Shown: positions 1-8,337 of the stretch, in pieces
Numbering within the stretch: position 1 is the first letter of the stretch
How the letters are laid out: each line of letters opens with the position of its first letter
Origin: Bacillus sp. S/N-304-OC-R1
GTDB taxonomy: Bacteria > Bacillota > Bacilli > Bacillales > Cytobacillaceae
Assembly (NCBI RefSeq): GCF_019749375.1
Contig: NZ_JACWFE010000001.1
Span: 62,001 to 126,000, forward strand
Direction of reading: 5' to 3'
Length of the DNA: 64,000 nucleotides
Program-made: the position numbers and the translations under genes
The notes under the pieces: generated by a model
The model's database searches: none
What the model saw: the letters and a program-made list of their open reading frames with translations, nothing else
Told to the model about the DNA's origin: nothing

Positions 1-158
1 CTCTTTCCACATTAAGTACTGATGTTGTCCAATTATTGAATCAAGGTACATATTTATTGGCATACTTATACGTGTTTTTAAGCTTAACAGGGGGAGTTGG
101 TGCTATTTATATTAGCGGACTAAATCATAAGCACAAGGAACGAGAGGAACTATTATGA
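1..158 (+). CDS. crcB: Fluoride channel FluC/CrcB, C-terminal part (cut by window start)
   Basis: The open frame enters from the left edge (first full codon at base 3) and stops at 156-158. The fragment begins with an STLSTDVV stretch, which matches the pore motif of small CrcB/FluC fluoride exporters, followed by one hydrophobic helix and a charged tail (HKHKEREELL). Its stop overlaps the ATG of the next crcB copy by 4 bases, so the two are translationally coupled. Paired crcB genes are common in Gram-positive bacteria, where the product removes cytoplasmic fluoride across the membrane. The N-terminal half lies outside the window, so length and start cannot be judged. Confidence 0.8.
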   Translation, partial: LSTLSTDVVQLLNQGTYLLAYLYVFLSLTGGVGAIYISGLNHKHKEREELL

Positions 159-517
159 TTATTAAGTTATTGCTTATTAGTATTGGAGGATTTATTGGTG
201 CTATTTGCAGGTACAAGCTGTCACTGCTATTAAATAGTAAAAAATCAGGAACAATCCCTCTAGGAACACTATTTGTTAATTTAACCGGCTCTTTTTTATT
301 AGGATTAATCCTAGGACTAGATAGCAGTGAGAATGCTCATTTATTATTTGGCACTGGATTTATGGGTGCTTTTACCACATTTTCAACCTTCAATCTAGAA
401 GCCGTGAAACTGCTGCAGTCAAATGCGAAACAACGAGCAGTTTTCTATATTCTCTCCACTTATATTTTCGGAATAACACTAGCTTTTATTGGCTATTACA
501 TAGGAAAGATAATATAA
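155..517 (+). CDS. crcB: Fluoride-specific ion channel FluC/CrcB, second copy
   Basis: This is a 120-residue protein of four hydrophobic helices, the usual size for the family. It shows GGFIGAICRY near residues 11-20, GTLFVNLTGSFLLG near 37-50 and the pore signature GAFTTFSTF near 71-79, all typical of FluC. The ATG lies inside the stop of the upstream copy (4-base overlap). FluC proteins work as dual-topology dimers that export fluoride. With two adjacent paralogues, a heterodimer is possible but cannot be decided here. No fluoride riboswitch can be sought because the upstream region is outside the window. Confidence 0.93.
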   Translation: MIIKLLLISIGGFIGAICRYKLSLLLNSKKSGTIPLGTLFVNLTGSFLLGLILGLDSSENAHLLFGTGFMGAFTTFSTFNLEAVKLLQSNAKQRAVFYILSTYIFGITLAFIGYYIGKII

Positions 518-522
518 AGGAA

Positions 523-843
523 GAGGCTGACCCAAAAGGACTTTAAAATTGACTTTCATTATATTAATGAAATAATTTTCACTTTTTTGCACTAAGTTGA
601 TTGGAGTGGAAGGCGCGAAGACTCCTCCAAAATGCATACGCATTTTGTTCGTGCGGTGTAATTTCAAGGATGACCACTCATTATCCTGCGGGAAAAGCGG
701 ACAGGTGAGACCCCGCAGGAGCATAGCGACGAGGAGGCTCACCGTTTGCCCCGCGGAAAGCGAAGCGCCTGGAACGGAAATCGACGGGACATATTCATAG
801 ACCAAACAAAAATGAGGTGCCCCTAATACTTTTGGGACACCTC
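523..843. repeat. Bacillaceae-type intergenic repeat element, variant copy
   Basis: The stretch between crcB and yidC holds a structured element, not a gene. Its ends are imperfect inverted repeats (523-538 and 829-843). Inside is a GC-rich core, unlike the AT-rich surroundings, with a perfect 9-bp inverted repeat (684-692 with 712-720) and motifs such as GGAGTGGAAGGCGCGAAGAC and AGCGACGAGGAGGCTCACCG. I recognise these from multicopy intergenic repeats in Bacillaceae genomes. A short segment around 630-680 looks inserted between the usual motifs. Open frames here on both strands are by-products of the repeat. Confidence 0.65.
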
Positions 844-847
844 TTTC
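812..847. terminator. Intrinsic terminator shared by crcB and yidC
   Basis: A stem of 814-823 with 834-843 (one bulge) is followed by T-rich sequence. It lies between the convergent crcB and yidC genes and coincides with the right end of the intergenic repeat. Confidence 0.6.
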
Positions 848-848
848 A

Positions 849-1640
849 TTATTTCTGATTAATTGGTTCTTTTGTTTTTTCTACTTGCTTAGTTGATGGG
901 TAAAGTCTTTTGCCTATAATCGTTTGAATTGTTAAGAAAAGACCCCCAACTGTCCAATATAACGGTAATGCAGCCGGTGCATTTAAGGAAACCATAACAA
1001 TCATAATCGGCGATAACAGTCCCATAAATTTCATTTGCTGCTGCTGTTGAATTGGCATTGTTGCTTGTGAAACTTTAAATTGAAAAAAGTATACAATCCC
1101 CGCTGCAGCGGTAATCCATATATCTGAGTGACCAAGATTAAACCATAAGAATGAATGAGTCGCTATTTCTTCAGATCCTCTAATGGCATAATAAAAGCCC
1201 ATTAGGATAGGCATTTGAATTAATATCGGAAGACATCCCATATTTAACGGATTCACACCATGCTTTTTATAAAGTCCCATTAATTCCTGCTGAAGCTTTT
1301 GCTGTTCTTTTTGATCTTTAGTCGCTTTTAATTTCTTTTGAATTTCATCCATTTCAGGTTTCAGCACATCCATTTTTTCTTTCATAATGCGCTGATTTTT
1401 ATATTGTTTTAACATGAGGGGCATTAATAATAGTCTAATGCCTAGGGTAATGATAATAATTGCTATACCATAATTATCATTAAATACAGAAGCTGTTCCA
1501 TGGATCAATGATGCAAATGGTTCAACAACCATTCTGTGAAAAAATCCATCATTGTTTTGTCCAACTTGTGAACACGCCGATAAAAGTAAAGTTAAAGCAG
1601 ATATAAGCATGAAAAGAATAAAGTTTTTCTTGTTTTTCAT
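849..1640 (-). CDS. yidC: Membrane protein insertase YidC/Oxa1 (SpoIIIJ/YqjG type)
   Basis: The 263-residue protein inserts and folds membrane proteins, alone or with Sec. Residues 1-23 form a lipoprotein signal ending in LSAC, typical of Gram-positive YidC. The conserved core follows: GIRLLLMPLML with the groove arginine, a charged cytoplasmic loop rich in K/E/Q (about 85-125), NPLNMGCLPILIQMPI, and later helices with APAALPLYWTVGG. The start has a strong AGGAGGAG site. Bacilli usually carry two paralogues, SpoIIIJ and YqjG, and the sequence alone does not tell me which this is. The usual rnpA/jag neighbours of spoIIIJ are absent, which favours the second-copy type. Confidence 0.95.
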   Translation of the reverse strand: MKNKKNFILFMLISALTLLLSACSQVGQNNDGFFHRMVVEPFASLIHGTASVFNDNYGIAIIIITLGIRLLLMPLMLKQYKNQRIMKEKMDVLKPEMDEIQKKLKATKDQKEQQKLQQELMGLYKKHGVNPLNMGCLPILIQMPILMGFYYAIRGSEEIATHSFLWFNLGHSDIWITAAAGIVYFFQFKVSQATMPIQQQQQMKFMGLLSPIMIVMVSLNAPAALPLYWTVGGLFLTIQTIIGKRLYPSTKQVEKTKEPINQK

Positions 1641-1663
1641 AAATTTCTCCTCCTATTATTGTT

Positions 1664-1954
1664 TTAATTCAATAGAAAGGAGCAATCACTGTCAGGATCA
1701 TCGCTAAGACCGTCTTTTTTCCTGATACACTTCGTGATCCAATGTAAAAGCGGATTCCACTGCAAGTTATTTTTCAAGTGTTTTGGTGGAATTATAGTAA
1801 TTGAATCAAGACTTTTCGTATCGTTTAAAGATTCATGAAAAGAATATTGTATATTCCAAACCCATAAAAATTTTATCATGAGCCCTAATATAAAACTGAC
1901 ATAGATGGCATAATCTGCGGGAATATTGGATGCATCCATAAAAAAGTCTAACAT
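1664..1954 (-). CDS. Hypothetical small membrane protein (96 aa)
   Basis: I do not recognise a family. The frame is open from further upstream (2059), but a GAGGTGAG ribosome site just before the ATG at 1954 marks the likely start. That gives 96 residues: a short acidic N-terminus (MLDFFMDASNIPADYA), one hydrophobic helix, then a polar tail with WNPLLHWITKCIRKK and an acidic end (DDPDSDC). It lies 23 bases upstream of yidC on the same strand and is probably cotranscribed with it, so a membrane-related role is a guess from context only. Confidence 0.55.
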   Translation of the reverse strand: MLDFFMDASNIPADYAIYVSFILGLMIKFLWVWNIQYSFHESLNDTKSLDSITIIPPKHLKNNLQWNPLLHWITKCIRKKDGLSDDPDSDCSFLLN

Positions 1955-2105
1955 GTACTCACCTCGATACTTTAGGGCAATGGATAAATTATAATAGATT
2001 TTTATGCTTGTTGCAATTGTGAACACAATCCAATTATTATGAGTTGGAATATTTTTCATTGTACTGAATATAAGGAAGTAATAGAATATAGGATGGACTG
2101 ACTAT

Positions 2106-3053
2106 TTGATCGAACGGTGGGGTATTTTGGTTTTTATCAATCGTAAAACGTTATTATCAATCGCAAAAGTAATTATTCCGATATTGATTTTGTTAATAAT
2201 TAGTTATGAAGCGAAAGGATTATTTAAAGATTTTAATTGGAACCTAATTGATTTATATTTGGACAAGCTATCGCTTCAGAGAATGATTATAATTCTTATA
2301 CTTGGGTTGGCCGCCCTCTTACCGATGTTTTTTTATGACGTCATTCTTTTACAAATTTTCGAAACTAAGCTGGCTAAGAGGCATTTAATACTGTGTTCCT
2401 TGTCTGCTAATGCCTTTTCAAACCTTGTTGGATTCGGAGGAGTAGCTGGAGCGACTTTACGGTCATATTATTATCGGCAATACGTACCTGAAACAGTTCC
2501 ATTTATAAGGATTATCGCTAAAATGTCCCTTTTTTATTTAACGGGCTTATCTATTCTTTCTTGGCTAGTAGCATTATCGGATTTACATGTGTACTCCGAA
2601 ATTAAATTTATGAAGTTTGCCGTTTGGGGGATTGCAGCCTATACGCCTGTATTACTTTTTCTTTTTTCATTTAGAAAAAAGTTTTGGAATTTGGAAAATT
2701 TAAAGCGGGGCTTTATTGCTGAATTAATAGCCGTTTCAATATTTGAATGGCTTTCTGTCGGAGTATGTATTTGGGGGATTGCTCATCTAATAGGTGTGAC
2801 TGTTCCATTTTCAATCATTTTTCCAATCGTCATTATTTCGGCATGTGCAGGAATTATTAGCTTAATCCCCGGCGGAATCGGTTCCTTTGATTTAGTGTTT
2901 CTTATAGGGATGGAGACACATGGAATTCCAGCAGAATTAAGCTTATTAATAATTATGTTTTACCGCCTTAGCTATTATATTTTTCCTGTCCTAATTAGTA
3001 CCCCATACGTTATCCTACAGCTGCTTGGAAAAAGAAAAACGAAAAGAAACTAA
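2106..3053 (+). CDS. Lysylphosphatidylglycerol synthase-like flippase domain membrane protein (UPF0104)
   Basis: The 315-residue protein has about eight hydrophobic helices and the family signatures NAFSNLVGFGGVAGATLR (near 95-112) and SLIPGGIGSFDLV (near 257-269). Both are typical of the membrane half of LPG synthases (MprF N-terminal domain) and free-standing UPF0104 proteins. No catalytic synthase domain follows, so it cannot itself be assigned aminoacyl-lipid synthesis; a lipid transport role is the family expectation. There is no ATG at the N-terminus. TTG 2106 is used here, and a second TTG at 2127 just after GGTGGGG is an equally plausible start. Confidence 0.82.
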   Translation: MIERWGILVFINRKTLLSIAKVIIPILILLIISYEAKGLFKDFNWNLIDLYLDKLSLQRMIIILILGLAALLPMFFYDVILLQIFETKLAKRHLILCSLSANAFSNLVGFGGVAGATLRSYYYRQYVPETVPFIRIIAKMSLFYLTGLSILSWLVALSDLHVYSEIKFMKFAVWGIAAYTPVLLFLFSFRKKFWNLENLKRGFIAELIAVSIFEWLSVGVCIWGIAHLIGVTVPFSIIFPIVIISACAGIISLIPGGIGSFDLVFLIGMETHGIPAELSLLIIMFYRLSYYIFPVLISTPYVILQLLGKRKTKRN

Positions 3054-3090
3054 ACAAATTGCTAAAACAGCATTCATGTTTAGTTTTTTT
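3047..3090 (+). terminator. Intrinsic terminator after the UPF0104 gene
   Basis: The 9-bp arms AAACTAAAC (3047-3055) and GTTTAGTTT (3078-3086) are followed by a run of T. The left arm overlaps the stop codon. Confidence 0.8.
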
Positions 3091-3182
3091 AAAGGTACGA
3101 CAGTACTAACAATCATTTTCGTGTAATCGCAGAAAAAACGGGTAAAATGGAAGTATCAATTAATAATACTGGAGGTATCTTT

Positions 3183-4643
3183 ATGGTTGCTTCATATCCT
3201 GACGACAGTCTTACGCTACATACGGATTTATATCAAATTAATATGGCTGAAACGTATTGGGAGGATGGCATTCATAATAGAAAAGCTGTTTTCGAACTGT
3301 ATTTTCGAAAACTTCCCTTTAAAAATGGATATGGGATTTTTGCTGGATTGGAAAGAGTGATAGAGTATATTAACCAATTTCGTTTTTCAGACAGTGATTT
3401 AGCTTATTTAAAAGAAGAGTTAGGGTATAAGGAAGATTTTCTTGACTATTTAAAAACCTTAACATTTACCGGCTCTATTCGTTCGCTAGAAGAAGGAGAG
3501 CTTGTATTCGGCAATGAGCCGATTATGAGAATTGAGGCAACGCTCGCACAAGCACAATTAATAGAAACTGCCTTGCTAAATATCGTTAATTATCAAACAT
3601 TAATTGCAACAAAAGCGGCTCGAATTAAAGAGGTTGTTGGTGATGAAACAGCAATGGAATTTGGGACAAGGAGAGCACAAGAAATGGATGCTGCCATATG
3701 GGGAGCAAGAGCTGCATTTATCGGCGGGTTTCAGTCAACCTCTAACGTGAGGGCGGGCAAGAAATTTGGCATTCCAGTTTCGGGTACTCATGCCCATGCA
3801 CTTGTACAAGCCTACCACGATGAATATACAGCCTTTCATAAGTACGCTAGAAGACATAAAGATTGTGTTTTCCTTGTTGATACATACGATACACTAAAAT
3901 CAGGTGTGCCTAATGCGATAAAAGTGGCAAAGGAGCTCGGAGATAGAATAAATTTCATTGGAATTCGGCTTGATAGCGGCGACCTAGCCTACCTATCTAA
4001 AGAGGCTAGAAAAATGCTGGATGCTGCCGGATTTCCGCATGCCAAAATTATCGCTTCTAATGATCTTGATGAATATACTATTTTGCATTTAAAGGGACAG
4101 GGAGCAAAAATCGACTCATGGGGTGTTGGTACTAAATTAATTACTGCCTATGATCAAGCTGCTCTTGGGGCAGTCTATAAGCTTGTTTCCATTGAAAACG
4201 AAGAAGGCAAAATGATGGATACTATTAAAATTAGCGGCAACCCTGAAAAAGTAACAACACCGGGATTAAAAAAGGTTTACCGTATCATCAATAAAGCGAA
4301 CCAAAAATCCGAAGGAGACTATATAGCACTTGAGGATGAAAATCCACAGGGAGAAAAACGCTTGAAAATGTTCCACCCAGTACATACATATATAAAAAAA
4401 TATGTCACTGATTTCGAAGCTAGAGATCTGCACAAGGATATATATGTAAATGGAGATCTTGTCTACATATTGCCTAAACTCACAGATATTCAAAAATTTG
4501 TGAAGGAAAATCTTAATTTACTTTGGGAGGAATACCGTCGTTCCTTAAATCCAGAAGAATATCCTGTCGACTTAAGTCAAAAATGCTGGGATAATAAAAT
4601 GGAGCATATTCAAAAGGTGAAGGAAAAAGTGAAAAAGTTATAA
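3183..4643 (+). CDS. pncB: Nicotinate phosphoribosyltransferase
   Basis: This enzyme converts nicotinate, PRPP and ATP to nicotinate mononucleotide in the Preiss-Handler NAD salvage pathway. The 486-residue length fits the long Bacillus-type NAPRTase. Diagnostic segments are LHTDLYQINMAETYW at the N-terminus, EFGTRRAQ with the catalytic-site region, GGFQSTSNV, SGTHAHALV with the active-site histidine, GIRLDSGDL and ASNDLDEYTI. The ATG at 3183 has GGAGGT seven bases ahead, so the 12 codons open upstream are probably not translated. nadE follows 42 bases downstream, making a two-gene NAD salvage operon. Confidence 0.96.
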   Translation: MVASYPDDSLTLHTDLYQINMAETYWEDGIHNRKAVFELYFRKLPFKNGYGIFAGLERVIEYINQFRFSDSDLAYLKEELGYKEDFLDYLKTLTFTGSIRSLEEGELVFGNEPIMRIEATLAQAQLIETALLNIVNYQTLIATKAARIKEVVGDETAMEFGTRRAQEMDAAIWGARAAFIGGFQSTSNVRAGKKFGIPVSGTHAHALVQAYHDEYTAFHKYARRHKDCVFLVDTYDTLKSGVPNAIKVAKELGDRINFIGIRLDSGDLAYLSKEARKMLDAAGFPHAKIIASNDLDEYTILHLKGQGAKIDSWGVGTKLITAYDQAALGAVYKLVSIENEEGKMMDTIKISGNPEKVTTPGLKKVYRIINKANQKSEGDYIALEDENPQGEKRLKMFHPVHTYIKKYVTDFEARDLHKDIYVNGDLVYILPKLTDIQKFVKENLNLLWEEYRRSLNPEEYPVDLSQKCWDNKMEHIQKVKEKVKKL

Positions 4644-4685
4644 AATAAGCATGAGTATGAGCAGCTTCTTTAGGGAGGTATAATA

Positions 4686-5507
4686 GTGACATCGCAAAGG
4701 GAAATTATAGAAAAACTACATGTTAAATCAACAATTGATCCTAAGAATGAAATTAGAAAGAGAGTGGATTTCTTAAAGGATTACCTTAAAAAAACAGGTG
4801 CAATAGGTTATGTACTTGGCATAAGTGGCGGCCAGGATTCCACACTTGCTGGCAGACTTGCACAGATCGCAGTTGAAGAACTCCGCAATGAAGGAAGAAC
4901 GGCAAAGTTTATTGCTGTCCGCCTTCCATATGGTGTTCAAGGTGATGAAGAAGACGCAAAGTTGGCATTATCCTTTATTAATGCCGATCATGAGTATGTT
5001 TTTAATATTAAAGCAGCTGTAGATGAGATTCAAAAAGAATATAATACATTAGTTAATGATCAGCCATTGAGCGATTATCAAAAAGGAAATGTAAAAGCAA
5101 GAATGAGAATGATTGCTCAGTATGCATTTGGCGGCATGGGCGGTTTATTAGTCATTGGCACAGATCATGCTGCAGAAGCGATTACAGGTTTTTATACGAA
5201 ATTCGGCGACGGCGGTGCAGATGTTACTCCGCTAACCGGGCTATCAAAGAGACAAGGTAAAGCGCTATTACAGGAATTAGGCGCAGATGAAAGGCTTTAT
5301 TTAAAAGTGCCAACAGCAGATCTCCTCGATATGACACCCGGTCAAGCGGATGAAACAGAACTGGGTCTCACATATGATGAATTAGATGATTATTTAGAAG
5401 GCAAACAAGTTCCACAAGACGCGGCAGATAAAATCGAAAAACGCTACCTGCAGTCTGAACACAAAAGAAGAATGCCGGCTTCTATGCAGGACGATTGGTG
5501 GAAATAA
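4686..5507 (+). CDS. nadE: NH3-dependent NAD+ synthetase
   Basis: NadE amidates deamido-NAD to NAD using ATP and ammonia, the last step of the pathway begun by pncB just upstream. The 273 residues match the ammonia-dependent Bacillus enzyme, which lacks the glutaminase domain. The PP-loop ATP site SGGQDSTL lies near 48-55, with [23 protein letters not shown] and [10 protein letters not shown]-like segments after it, and the C-terminus carries HKRRMPA. Translation starts at GTG 4686 with AGGGAGGT seven bases upstream. Confidence 0.97.
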   Translation: MTSQREIIEKLHVKSTIDPKNEIRKRVDFLKDYLKKTGAIGYVLGISGGQDSTLAGRLAQIAVEELRNEGRTAKFIAVRLPYGVQGDEEDAKLALSFINADHEYVFNIKAAVDEIQKEYNTLVNDQPLSDYQKGNVKARMRMIAQYAFGGMGGLLVIGTDHAAEAITGFYTKFGDGGADVTPLTGLSKRQGKALLQELGADERLYLKVPTADLLDMTPGQADETELGLTYDELDDYLEGKQVPQDAADKIEKRYLQSEHKRRMPASMQDDWWK

Positions 5508-5510
5508 GAA

Positions 5511-5545
5511 GAACAGCGTCAGGATAAGTCCTAACGCTGTTTTTC
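5511..5545. terminator. Bidirectional terminator between nadE and the cupredoxin gene
   Basis: The arms AACAGCGT (5512-5519) and ACGCTGTT (5534-5541), with an inner AGGA/TCCT extension, are followed by T. The stem serves both convergent genes. Confidence 0.8.
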
Positions 5546-5546
5546 A

Positions 5547-5999
5547 TTAATCAACCACTATATAAGCGATCATCGGACCATTTTGTTCTTTTTCAAGATG
5601 TGTATGACAGATTAATCGGTATACACCTTCTTTTTTGAAATGAAGAGGTACGACCGTATCCTCGCCTTTTTTGACGATTCCTTTAATATCTGTTCCTTCA
5701 ATCGAAAATGGGTGTTCAGCCCCATTTACTCCGCTAATCACGAGATTCACTTTTTCCCCTTGATGAACAAAGATTGTGCCAGGGTCCCAACGGTATGATT
5801 CAATCTCTTTCCCATTTGGGAGCTTTGATTTAAATTCCCCTGTCACCATGTGTATTTCGCGAACCTCTCCCTTAGTATCTTCGCTAAAGACCGTTACTGC
5901 ATCATTGTTAACGAGCAGCCAAATGGATGCAGATGTTACAGATAGAATTATGACTAAGAACATGATGATAGACCTTTTTTTCAAAACTAGAAACGGCAT
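5547..5999 (-). CDS. Membrane-anchored cupredoxin-domain protein
   Basis: The 150-residue protein has one N-terminal membrane anchor (about 9-30) and an extracellular cupredoxin fold. Candidate type-1 copper ligands are visible: His96 (AEHPF), Cys131, His134 (CHTH) and Met143 (NGPM). It resembles the copper-binding half of COX2/nitrous-oxide-reductase-like cupredoxins but lacks the second cysteine needed for a CuA centre. Start: ATG 5999 with GAGGAGGAG upstream. A role in copper handling or electron transfer at the membrane is inferred. A Sco-type copper protein is encoded at 19452-20051, but not next to it. Confidence 0.8.
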   Translation of the reverse strand: MPFLVLKKRSIIMFLVIILSVTSASIWLLVNNDAVTVFSEDTKGEVREIHMVTGEFKSKLPNGKEIESYRWDPGTIFVHQGEKVNLVISGVNGAEHPFSIEGTDIKGIVKKGEDTVVPLHFKKEGVYRLICHTHLEKEQNGPMIAYIVVD

Positions 6000-6177
6000 T
6001 TACATTCTCCTCCTCTAAAATGTTTGTCCATTACAATAGATATGCTGACATAGGGGGAGAACTTGTCTACATTTTTTATTTATTTAACTAGTTCCTTTCT
6101 ACTGATTTGTTCTTTCTTACTGTAAAATATATACATTTAGAAGCTATAATATAATCAAGAAGGGAAGGGGATGGAAA

Positions 6178-6339
6178 ATGAAATGGATTATATTATTAGC
6201 AGCAGCGATTGGGCTAATTATATTCCTATTTAAGAAAAGAAAAAGAAACCAGTTCAAATTAAAACCGGAATCAGTGCCAACTAATCTTGGAATTTTAAAG
6301 CCAAGTGATAAGGAAATCTGTGGTGGCGGGTGCAGTTAA
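6178..6339 (+). CDS. Small single-span membrane protein with CGGGC tail (53 aa)
   Basis: This short frame has a convincing start (AGGGAAGGGG then ATG 6178) and is followed by its own terminator. It encodes 53 residues: one hydrophobic helix (about 3-18), a basic patch KKRKRNQ, and a polar C-terminus ending in CGGGCS. The two cysteines around three glycines at the extreme C-terminus could bind metal or form a disulfide, but I know no family function. Confidence 0.6.
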   Translation: MKWIILLAAAIGLIIFLFKKRKRNQFKLKPESVPTNLGILKPSDKEICGGGCS

Positions 6340-6344
6340 TAATT

Positions 6345-6375
6345 AAGTAATCCATTGGGATTGCTTATTTTTTTT
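6345..6375 (+). terminator. Intrinsic terminator of the small membrane protein gene
   Basis: AAGTAATCC (6345-6353) pairs with GGATTGCTT (6358-6366, one G-T pair) and is followed by a T run. Confidence 0.75.
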
Positions 6376-6502
6376 GCATAGTATATTTTAGAGTTTGCGC
6401 GATAATTTCATTTTTGTAACATTTTCATGACTTTTATCCTAAATAAGCATAGTTTTGGTAAAATCTTATATGGACAAAAACAAGAAAATTGGAAGGTAAT
6501 GT

Positions 6503-7651
6503 ATGAATAAGATAATTCTAATTATGTTAATAATCTTTTCTTTTTGCGTGCCAGTTGGAACAATTGTCCATGCAGAAGAACTTTCAAACCCAGAGGTTAG
6601 AAGTGAAGCAGCCATCATTGTTGATTCTGAAACAGGGGCTGTCTTATATGAAAAAAATGCAGAACAAAGGATGTATCCTGCAAGCTTAACAAAAATTGCT
6701 ACGGCCATCTATGCAATTGAAAACGGAAATTTAGAAGATATGGTGACAGTAAGTAAAAATGCGGCAAATACAGATGGAACAAGCGTTTACTTAGAAGAAG
6801 GCGAGCAGGTTCCATTAAAGAAATTAATTCAAGGAATGCTTATTAACTCAGGCAACGATGCTGCGGCGGCTATTGCGGAGCACTTGGATGGAAGCCATTT
6901 TGAAGAAAAAATCAATGAATATTTAAAAACAAAAATACATGTGTCCAATACTCATTTTACAAATCCTCATGGATTGTTTGATGAAAATCACTATACAACA
7001 GCTGAGGATTTGGCGAAAATTACTAGCTATGCACTTAAAAATGACATCTTCAGAGAAATATATGGCACGAAGGAATTAAAATGGATAGGAAAATCCTGGG
7101 ATACGACTCTTTTAACGCATCACCTTATGTTAAAGGGTGAAATTCCATATGAAGCGGTAAATGGCGGCAAAACAGGATATGTGCCCGAATCTAAATTTAC
7201 TCTGGCTACTTCTGCCCAGAAAGATAACATGGAGCTAACTGCTATCGTTTTGAAAGGGGTAAATGATAAAGAAGTATATGATGATACCATTTCATTATTA
7301 GATTATGGTTTTGACCAGTTCAAGCATACTTACATCCCAAAATCGGATACCTTTCAAAAAGAAGGAAAAACCTTTACTACAGGTTTATATGATGTATTGA
7401 TCACAGTCCCGGCCAGCTCCTATGAAAATATTATTACTTCAGATGGACAGCTTCAAGTAACAAATACAAACGGTAATATTATACAAGCAGTCACTCTTGT
7501 TGAAAAGCCGGTTGAAAAAACTGACACTCGACAGGAAAAGGTTGAACAACCGTCAGATAGAAAAACAATGGGTTTTTACGGAAAATATGCTATCATCCTT
7601 ACTGCTGTTGCGGGACTCCTTATCGGGATAAGAAAATTAAAAAAACGATAA
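6503..7651 (+). CDS. D-alanyl-D-alanine carboxypeptidase, S11 family (PBP5/DacF-like)
   Basis: This low-molecular-weight penicillin-binding protein trims the terminal D-Ala of peptidoglycan stem peptides. A signal peptide spans residues 1-24 (cleavage near VHA-EE). The three active-site motifs are SLTK (Ser61, Lys64), SGN (116-118) and KTG in NGGKTGYVPES. After the C-terminal beta domain there is a hydrophobic segment (about 360-378) ending in KKR, unlike the amphipathic anchor of classical PBP5, so it may be a true transmembrane anchor. At 382 residues it is close to DacF and other S11 paralogues; which one cannot be fixed. Confidence 0.93.
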   Translation: MNKIILIMLIIFSFCVPVGTIVHAEELSNPEVRSEAAIIVDSETGAVLYEKNAEQRMYPASLTKIATAIYAIENGNLEDMVTVSKNAANTDGTSVYLEEGEQVPLKKLIQGMLINSGNDAAAAIAEHLDGSHFEEKINEYLKTKIHVSNTHFTNPHGLFDENHYTTAEDLAKITSYALKNDIFREIYGTKELKWIGKSWDTTLLTHHLMLKGEIPYEAVNGGKTGYVPESKFTLATSAQKDNMELTAIVLKGVNDKEVYDDTISLLDYGFDQFKHTYIPKSDTFQKEGKTFTTGLYDVLITVPASSYENIITSDGQLQVTNTNGNIIQAVTLVEKPVEKTDTRQEKVEQPSDRKTMGFYGKYAIILTAVAGLLIGIRKLKKR

Positions 7652-7680
7652 ACGAACTTATTTTCGTTTATCGTTTTTTT
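7639..7680. terminator. Strong bidirectional terminator between the carboxypeptidase gene and modB
   Basis: A 17-bp perfect inverted repeat (about 7640-7656 with 7663-7679) starts with A and ends with T runs. It overlaps the stop codons of both convergent genes. Confidence 0.9.
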
Positions 7681-8332
7681 ATTTGACGATTGATACTGCC
7701 AAAAGCATGAGGAAAGAAATGAAGATCATTGTTCCTACTAGCATCCAGGCTAATTCCATATTTCCCGATTCAAGAGACATATAAATAGCAGTTGACATTG
7801 TTTGTGTTTTACCTGGAATATTTCCAGCAAACATCAAGGTGGCCCCAAACTCCCCCAGTGCTCTTGCAAAACTTAAAATGCCCCCTGTAATAAGAGATTT
7901 ATAGGCAAGCGGCATCGTGACCCGAAAAAAGACTGCCCATTCTCCAGCACCATCTACTCTTGCAGCATCTTGAATTGCAAGATCAATTTCTGAAAATCCT
8001 GTTTTCGCGGATTGATACATAAGCGGAAGAGCCACTATTGTTGATGCAATAACTGCAGCATACCAAGAAAACATAATAGATTGATTAAAGATAGTTTGTA
8101 TCCATCTCCCGACAGGGCTTGTATTCCCGAAAATTACAATTAGCAAAAAGCCCACAACAGTTGGCGGCAGAACAAGAGGTAGTAGCAGAACCGTCTCTGC
8201 CACTACTTTTCCTTTATATTTTTTTAACGTCATAAATTTGGCCAGCAGCGTTCCGATAACGAATACTAAACATAGTGTTACGAACGAAACTTTTAATGAA
8301 AGTATAACTGGCGAAATAAATAGCTCATTCAT
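7679..8332 (-). CDS. modB: Molybdate ABC transporter permease
   Basis: The 217-residue inner-membrane protein has five to six helices and the ABC-permease EAA loop (AARVDGAGEWAVFFRVTMPL, near 123-142). The N-terminal part (LPLVLPPTVVGFLL) and the ARALGEFGATLMFAGN segment are typical of ModB. It starts five bases after modA stops on the same strand, so the two form an operon. No modC ATPase gene follows, because a strong terminator comes directly after modB. The ATPase must therefore be encoded elsewhere or shared. Confidence 0.93.
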   Translation of the reverse strand: MNELFISPVILSLKVSFVTLCLVFVIGTLLAKFMTLKKYKGKVVAETVLLLPLVLPPTVVGFLLIVIFGNTSPVGRWIQTIFNQSIMFSWYAAVIASTIVALPLMYQSAKTGFSEIDLAIQDAARVDGAGEWAVFFRVTMPLAYKSLITGGILSFARALGEFGATLMFAGNIPGKTQTMSTAIYMSLESGNMELAWMLVGTMIFISFLMLLAVSIVK

Positions 8333-8337
8333 TCATA

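Noticed and set aside
597-800. 67-aa frame between crcB and yidC (and a 108-aa frame on the other strand)
   Set aside because: Both lie within the intergenic repeat; the GC-rich palindromic sequence produces stop-free frames, with no ribosome site and no protein-like composition.
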